A stretch of 64,000 nucleotides of DNA from assembly GCA_019113745.1 (NCBI GenBank), contig DXGV01000056.1, positions 62,001-126,000 of the forward strand. The letters run 5' to 3'. The DNA is from Candidatus Blautia intestinavium. Its GTDB lineage: Bacteria > Bacillota > Clostridia > Lachnospirales > Lachnospiraceae. This document shows, in pieces, positions 57,648 to 64,000 of the stretch. Below the pieces are notes generated by a model. The model was given only the letters and a program-made list of their open reading frames with translations. It was not told the DNA's origin and searched no databases. How positions within the stretch are numbered: the first letter of the stretch is position 1; every line of letters starts with the position of its first letter. The position numbers were made by a program, and so were the translations under genes.

Positions 57648-60600
57648 AGAGATAAAAAAAGTCCTTGTGATCGGTTCCGGTCCGATTGTCATTGGACAGG
57701 CCGCGGAATTCGACTATGCAGGAACACAGGCCTGCCGTTCCCTGAAAGAGGAAGGCATTGAAGTAGTGCTGCTGAACTCCAATCCCGCCACTATTATGAC
57801 AGATAAGGATATTGCGGACAGAGTTTATATTGAGCCGCTGACTGTAGAGGTTGTGGAACAGCTGATCCTGAAGGAAAAACCGGACAGCGTGCTGCCGACG
57901 CTGGGAGGTCAGGCCGGACTGAATCTTGCTATGGAGCTGGAAGAAAAAGGCTTCCTGAAAGAACATCATGTACGTCTGATCGGTACGACTGCGGAGACCA
58001 TCCGTAAGGCGGAGGACCGTCAGGAATTCAAAGATACCATGGAAAAGATCGGCGAACCGGTTGCGGCTTCAAAGGTAGTGACTACGGTGGAGGATGGACT
58101 TGCCTTTACAAAGACCATAGGTTATCCGGTGGTCCTCCGTCCTGCCTATACTCTTGGAGGAAGCGGCGGCGGTATCGCCAACAACGAATATGAGCTGAGA
58201 GAGATTCTGGAAAACGGCCTTCGTCTTTCCAGAGTGGGTGAGGTGCTTGTAGAGCGCTGCATCGCCGGATGGAAGGAAATCGAGTATGAGGTAATGCGGG
58301 ACAGTGCAGGCAACTGTATTACTGTCTGCAATATGGAGAACATTGACCCGGTAGGCGTGCATACGGGAGATTCTATCGTTGTGGCTCCCTCCCAGACGCT
58401 GGGGGACAAAGAATACCAGATGCTCCGTACCTCAGCGCTGAATATCATTACAGAGCTTGGGATCACCGGAGGATGCAACGTTCAGTACGCCCTTCATCCG
58501 GACAGCTTTGAATACTGCGTGATCGAGGTAAATCCCCGTGTAAGCCGTTCTTCTGCTCTTGCCAGCAAGGCTACAGGTTATCCCATCGCCAAAGTGGCGG
58601 CGAAGATCGCTCTTGGATATACTCTGGACGAGATCCCCAACGCAATTACAGGCAAGACTTACGCAAGCTTTGAACCTATGCTTGACTACTGCGTGGTAAA
58701 AATACCCCGTCTGCCTTTCGATAAATTTATCACAGCAAAGAGGACTCTCACCACTCAGATGAAAGCTACCGGCGAGGTTATGAGTATCTGCAGCAATTTT
58801 GAGGGTGCGCTTATGAAAGCGATCCGCTCTCTGGAGCAGCATGTGGACAGTCTGATGTCCTATGATTTTACAGGACTTGACGAGGATGAACTGATCGAAG
58901 AACTGGCGGTGGTGGACGACCGCCGTATCTGGAAGATCGCGGAAGCGATACGGAGAGATATTTCCAGAGAATATATCCACCGTATTACAAAGATCGACCG
59001 CTGGTTCATTGATAAGATCGCCGTTCTTGTGGAGATGGAGCAGGCCCTGAAAACACAGCCGCTGACGGGAGAGCTTCTTCTGGAGGCGAAACGCCTGGAA
59101 TTCCCGGACTATGTTATCGCGCGGCTCTGCGGACGTACAGAAGAAGAAATCAAGGCGCTGAGAGCGGGATATAAGATTCAGGCCGCATATAAAATGGTAG
59201 ATACCTGCGCGGCGGAATTTGCGGCGGCCACTCCCTATTACTATTCCGTATACGGCGGTCCTGATACGGAAAATGAGGCCGTGGCGACGAATGATAAAAA
59301 GAAAGTCCTTGTTCTTGGTTCCGGACCTATCCGTATCGGGCAGGGAATCGAGTTTGACTTCTGTTCTGTACATTGTACCTGGGCTTTTGCAAAGGAAGGA
59401 TATGAAACGATCATCATCAACAACAATCCGGAGACAGTCAGCACAGACTTTGATATTGCGGATAAGCTGTATTTCGAGCCTCTTACTCCGGAGGATGTGG
59501 AAAATATCGTCAATATCGAAAAACCGGACGGCGCGGTGGTACAGTTCGGAGGACAGACTGCCATTAAGCTGACGGAAGCTCTTATGAAAATGGGCGTTAA
59601 GATTATGGGTACTTCTGCGGAGAATGTAGACGCCGCAGAGGACAGGGAGCTTTTCGACGGAATTCTGGAACAGTGCGGAATCCCCCGTCCGAAAGGACAT
59701 ACCGTATTTACCGCGGAGGAGGCAAAAAAAGCAGCCAACGAACTGGGATATCCGGTTCTGGTGCGTCCTTCCTATGTGCTGGGCGGCCAGGGTATGAGAA
59801 TCGCGGTAAGCGACGAGGACGTAGAGGAATATATCGGTATCATCAATCAGATAGCCCAGGAACATCCCATTCTGGTAGACAAATATCTGATGGGAAAGGA
59901 AATCGAAGTAGACGCGGTTTGCGACGGGGAAGATATCCTGATCCCGGGCATTATGGAACATATCGAGAGAGCCGGCATCCATTCCGGCGACAGTATTTCC
60001 GTATATCCGGCCAGAACTATCAGCGAGGGAGCCAAAGAGACTATCGCGGAATATACCCGCCGTCTGGCGAAAGCCCTTCATGTGGTCGGTATGATCAATA
60101 TACAGTTTATTGTCTGCGGCGAGGAAGTTTATGTGATCGAGGTAAACCCGCGCTCCAGCCGTACTGTTCCTTATATCAGCAAGGTGACGGGAATTCCTAT
60201 CGTTCCGCTGGCAACAAAAGTGATCCTTGGATATAAGCTGAAAGACCTGGGCTATACGCCGGGACTTCAGCCGGAAGCAAAACATATTGCCATCAAGATG
60301 CCTGTGTTTTCCTTTGAAAAGATCCGGGGCGCGGATATCAGCCTGGGACCGGAGATGAAATCCACAGGAGAATGTCTCGGCATTGCGGAAACCTTTAATG
60401 AGGCGCTTTATAAGGCGTTCCTGGGAGCGGGGATCCGCCTTCCGAAATACCGTAACATGATCATTACTGTAAAGGATGAGGACCAGCAGGAGGTAGTGCC
60501 TATTGCAAAAAGATTTGCAGATCTTGGATACCGCATCTATGCAACAAGAGGAACCGCCCGTGTTCTGAAAGAAAACGGCATTAAAGCAATCCGTACCAAC

Positions 60601-60849
60601 AAGCTGGAACAGCCCGCGCCGAACCTGATGGATCTGATCCTGGGACATAAGATCGACGTGGTGATCGATACGCCGCCTCAGGGTGTGGAACATCAGAAGG
60701 ACGGTTTTGTGATCAGAAGAAACGCCATTGAAACAGGCGTAAACGTTCTGACCAGCCTTGACACAGCGGAGGCTCTCGTTACCAGTCTTGAAAATACAGA
60801 TCTGAACCATCTGACACTGATCGACATCGCGACGATTGCGGATCGATAA
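57634..60849 (+). CDS. carB: Carbamoyl-phosphate synthase large subunit
   Basis: The 1071-residue synthetase subunit has two homologous ATP-grasp halves: the carboxyphosphate half (from LVIGSGPIVIGQAAEFDYAGTQACRSLKEEG) and the carbamate half (from LVLGSGPIRIGQGIEFDFCSVH), an oligomerisation region in between (about 400-550), and a C-terminal MGS-like allosteric domain (about 935-1071; ATRGTARVLKENG). All key motifs such as EVNPRVSRSSALASKATGYP are intact. Coupled to carA by overlap. Size and order match the usual two-subunit enzyme, so nothing is odd. Confidence 0.97.
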   Translation: MPRNKEIKKVLVIGSGPIVIGQAAEFDYAGTQACRSLKEEGIEVVLLNSNPATIMTDKDIADRVYIEPLTVEVVEQLILKEKPDSVLPTLGGQAGLNLAMELEEKGFLKEHHVRLIGTTAETIRKAEDRQEFKDTMEKIGEPVAASKVVTTVEDGLAFTKTIGYPVVLRPAYTLGGSGGGIANNEYELREILENGLRLSRVGEVLVERCIAGWKEIEYEVMRDSAGNCITVCNMENIDPVGVHTGDSIVVAPSQTLGDKEYQMLRTSALNIITELGITGGCNVQYALHPDSFEYCVIEVNPRVSRSSALASKATGYPIAKVAAKIALGYTLDEIPNAITGKTYASFEPMLDYCVVKIPRLPFDKFITAKRTLTTQMKATGEVMSICSNFEGALMKAIRSLEQHVDSLMSYDFTGLDEDELIEELAVVDDRRIWKIAEAIRRDISREYIHRITKIDRWFIDKIAVLVEMEQALKTQPLTGELLLEAKRLEFPDYVIARLCGRTEEEIKALRAGYKIQAAYKMVDTCAAEFAAATPYYYSVYGGPDTENEAVATNDKKKVLVLGSGPIRIGQGIEFDFCSVHCTWAFAKEGYETIIINNNPETVSTDFDIADKLYFEPLTPEDVENIVNIEKPDGAVVQFGGQTAIKLTEALMKMGVKIMGTSAENVDAAEDRELFDGILEQCGIPRPKGHTVFTAEEAKKAANELGYPVLVRPSYVLGGQGMRIAVSDEDVEEYIGIINQIAQEHPILVDKYLMGKEIEVDAVCDGEDILIPGIMEHIERAGIHSGDSISVYPARTISEGAKETIAEYTRRLAKALHVVGMINIQFIVCGEEVYVIEVNPRSSRTVPYISKVTGIPIVPLATKVILGYKLKDLGYTPGLQPEAKHIAIKMPVFSFEKIRGADISLGPEMKSTGECLGIAETFNEALYKAFLGAGIRLPKYRNMIITVKDEDQQEVVPIAKRFADLGYRIYATRGTARVLKENGIKAIRTNKLEQPAPNLMDLILGHKIDVVIDTPPQGVEHQKDGFVIRRNAIETGVNVLTSLDTAEALVTSLENTDLNHLTLIDIATIADR

Positions 60850-60931
60850 GCGCAGAGGCGGAAGAATAAAACAGAAGATGTTTCCAGATAAACGCGCCGG
60901 AGCGAAACAGCGCAGACGGAAATCCAGACGA

Positions 60932-60972
60932 GCCGGAGGGATGACAGAAATTCCTCCGGTTTCCTGTTTTTA
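60932..60972 (+). terminator. Intrinsic terminator after carB
   Basis: CCGGAGG and CCTCCGG form a seven-base GC-rich stem, followed by TTTCCTGTTTTT. Confidence 0.75.
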
Positions 60973-61072
60973 GAAAAAGCGGCGACAGTCCCGGAAAAGA
61001 CATGCCGGCGCAGGAAAGACATTTTGCTGGAGTGTACTTGTATTTTCCGCACTGAAATGAGCCGGAAGAAGG

Positions 61073-61101
61073 TTTACGGACAGGCAAATCTGTAATATAC
61101 T
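61073..61101 (+). promoter_or_regulatory. Promoter of uppP
   Basis: TTTACG, 17 bases, TATACT, about 98 bases before the uppP start. A small hairpin lies in the leader. Confidence 0.55.
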
Positions 61102-61199
61102 TATAGAAACCGGAGTATGCAAAAAATCAAGACTCCGGAGAAAACGCAGCGCCGCTGTACAGAACGCCTGTACATCTGTGCGGAAGAAAGGAAAAGGAT

Positions 61200-62105
61200 A
61201 TGAATATTGTGGAATTTATAAAAGCCGTGTTCCTGGGAATTGTGGAAGGGATCACGGAATGGCTTCCCATCAGCAGCACCGGACATATGATCCTGGTGGA
61301 TGAATTTATCAAGCTGGATGTGACGCCGGAATTTAAGGAATTTTTTCTTGTGGTGATACAGCTTGGGGCGATCCTGGCGGTAGTGGTCCTATACTGGAGC
61401 AAACTGTGGCCGTTTTATATACGGGAGATCCCGAAGAAGAAACAGGCGGCGATCCGTTCGCAGGGAGCGGTATCCCGGTGGGTGCTGACTTTTGTGGAAA
61501 AATACTGCGACAAGGAAAAGTGGATCCTCTGGTTTAAGATTCTGGTGGCCTGTATACCAACTATCGTGATCGCGCTGCCTTTCAATGATGTGATCGAGGA
61601 AAAGTTCAATAACTATGTGGTGGTCGCTATTGCGCTGATCGTTTACGGCGTGATCTTCATTATTATTGAAAATTATAACAAAAAGAGACGTCCTGTTTGT
61701 ACTTCGCTGGAGGATATGAGCTTTAAGACTGCGTTCCTGATCGGAATTTTCCAGGTGCTGTCGGTGATCCCGGGAACCTCCCGTTCCGGTTCCACCATCA
61801 TAGGAGGGATCCTTGTGGGAACTTCCAGGACAGTAGCGGCGGAGTTTACCTTCTTTCTGGCGATCCCGGTCATGTTCGGAGCCAGCCTGTTAAAACTTGT
61901 AAAATTCGGATTTGCGTTTACCGGAACAGAAGTCGTGATTCTGGTCACCGGTGTTGTGGTGGCTTTTGTAGTTTCGATCCTGGCGATCAAGTTCCTGATG
62001 GGTTACATCAAGAAACATGATTTCAAGGCCTTTGGATGGTACAGAATCATACTTGGCGTGCTGGTGCTGGGATATTTTATTGGAAAAAACGTCCTTATGG
62101 CGTAG
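61200..62105 (+). CDS. uppP: Undecaprenyl-diphosphatase UppP (BacA)
   Basis: UppP removes a phosphate from undecaprenyl diphosphate and so recycles the lipid carrier for peptidoglycan and the surface glycans encoded in this window; it also gives bacitracin resistance. The 301-residue, multi-helix protein has both family motifs: [15 protein letters not shown] (with catalytic Glu) and [10 protein letters not shown]. Length is near the upper end of the family, with an extra cytoplasmic loop (about 75-110). The start follows GGAAAAGGAT. The next gene, glpK, begins 57 bases later. Confidence 0.96.
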   Translation: MNIVEFIKAVFLGIVEGITEWLPISSTGHMILVDEFIKLDVTPEFKEFFLVVIQLGAILAVVVLYWSKLWPFYIREIPKKKQAAIRSQGAVSRWVLTFVEKYCDKEKWILWFKILVACIPTIVIALPFNDVIEEKFNNYVVVAIALIVYGVIFIIIENYNKKRRPVCTSLEDMSFKTAFLIGIFQVLSVIPGTSRSGSTIIGGILVGTSRTVAAEFTFFLAIPVMFGASLLKLVKFGFAFTGTEVVILVTGVVVAFVVSILAIKFLMGYIKKHDFKAFGWYRIILGVLVLGYFIGKNVLMA

Positions 62106-62132
62106 AGAAAGATGGACGGAAAACGTCGGTAA

Positions 62133-63680
<1,548 letters not shown>

Positions 63681-63754
63681 GATTTTTGCCAATATCTGAA
63701 TTGGATGATCATAGAACCTCTGAAAAGCGGTTTTAGAAAGGAAGGTATGCGATA

Positions 63755-64000
63755 ATGAAAAAATCCAGAATATTTTTAATAGCAGCCGGTACGGCGATGG
63801 CTCTGACTCTTGCCGGATGCGGCACAAAAGAAGAGGCGCCTGAAATAACGCCGACTCCTGTGCCAACGGCAACGCCCACGGCGGTTCCTGCAACGGTAAC
63901 GCCAGCGCCAACGGCAACACCTGCTCCCAGGGTGATCGGTGTAAAAACCTCTCAATCCAAATTTATTTACCTTACAAATGATCTTGGAACAAATCTGAGA
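63755..64000 (+). CDS. Lipoprotein, N-terminal part (runs off window)
   Basis: Open to the right edge and thus not in the ORF track: 82 residues are visible. The signal peptide ends in the lipobox LAGC with the acylated cysteine at residue 22 (MALTLAGCG). A Thr/Pro/Ala-rich linker (PTPVPTATPTAVPATVTPAPTA type) follows, as in other wall-spanning proteins of this genome, then VIGVKTSQSKFIYLTNDLGTNLR starts a folded domain that I cannot identify. AGAAAGGAAGG lies before the start. Confidence 0.82.
   Translation, partial: MKKSRIFLIAAGTAMALTLAGCGTKEEAPEITPTPVPTATPTAVPATVTPAPTATPAPRVIGVKTSQSKFIYLTNDLGTNLR

Larger units (their letters stand above)
60850..61199. other. Spacer between carB and uppP
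   Basis: A 350-base gap without a convincing gene. It holds a terminator for carB near 60932-60970, the uppP promoter at 61073-61101, and a short leader hairpin (CCGGAGT/ACTCCGG, 61110-61138) without T-tract. The first 80 bases after carB show no recognisable element. Confidence 0.7.

Noticed and set aside
58432-60810. 792-residue minus-strand ORF
   Set aside because: It is antisense to carB, which is unmistakable on the + strand.

Overview
The window looks like a chromosomal segment of a Clostridia bacterium of Lachnospiraceae type. This is an inference from protein character and layout, not from a search: strong AAGGAGG-type ribosome binding sites, CdaA/CdaR, a Gly/Asp/Thr-rich LCP protein, a Wzm/Wzt-type glycan exporter, S11 carboxypeptidases and an orphan sodium-pump decarboxylase beta subunit, with no LPS genes. 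Nearly all genes read on the + strand. I see no rRNA, CRISPR array, insertion sequence or intact prophage.

Layout. (1) 1-6.9 kb: two unknown membrane proteins, the c-di-AMP synthase cdaA and its partner cdaR, an HPr protein, and a very large secreted L,D-transpeptidase. (2) 6.9-30 kb: a cell-surface polysaccharide locus. It encodes dTDP-rhamnose synthesis (rfbB, rfbA, rfbC, rfbD), a Wzm/Wzt ABC exporter, a methyltransferase-kinase protein resembling the chain terminator WbdD in architecture, two giant tandem GT2 glycosyltransferases and a YfhO-family membrane glycosyltransferase. Embedded in it is a compact module: two ATP-grasp enzymes (one fused to a PLP enzyme), two four-helix EamA/SMR-type proteins, an ArnC/GtrB-like polyprenyl-phosphate glycosyltransferase and a WecE-type sugar aminotransferase. 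I read this as a Gram-positive analogue of the Arn pathway that makes, perhaps aminoacylates, and flips a lipid-linked 4-amino-4,6-dideoxy sugar. (3) 30-37.3 kb: an unusual LacI-type regulator fused to a full ABC solute-binding-protein domain, divergent from an ABC importer (binding protein, ATPase, double permease) and a glycerophosphodiester phosphodiesterase. (4) 37.3-41.3 kb: an MgtC-like protein; then, on the minus strand, a sodium-pump decarboxylase beta subunit with a 40-residue OadG-like partner behind a yybP-ykoY-like riboswitch and terminator, and an S11 carboxypeptidase paralogue whose catalytic motifs are lost. (5) 41.4-48.4 kb: a second glycan segment (a third tandem GT2, two more GT2 enzymes, a polyprenyl glycosylphosphotransferase and an LCP ligase). 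(6) 48.5-56.2 kb: HtrA protease, a ClpX variant, a zinc-ribbon protein, a GT-C-like membrane protein, and a holin/endolysin pair. (7) 56.2-64 kb: tRNA-Leu(CAG) on the minus strand, carAB, uppP, glpK and the start of a lipoprotein.

How the parts fit: dTDP-sugars from the rml genes feed the GT2 enzymes; the initiating transferase and UppP supply and recycle undecaprenyl phosphate; Wzm/Wzt exports the chain, with possible terminal capping by the WbdD-like protein; the LCP protein would attach it to peptidoglycan; and the GT2/YfhO pair would decorate it outside the membrane. The most novel candidates are the ATP-grasp/aminosugar module, the WbdD-like chain terminator in a Gram-positive setting, the LacI-SBP fusion, and the riboswitch in front of the sodium-pump subunit. 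All functional statements are inferred by reading motifs; no search or structure prediction was run.
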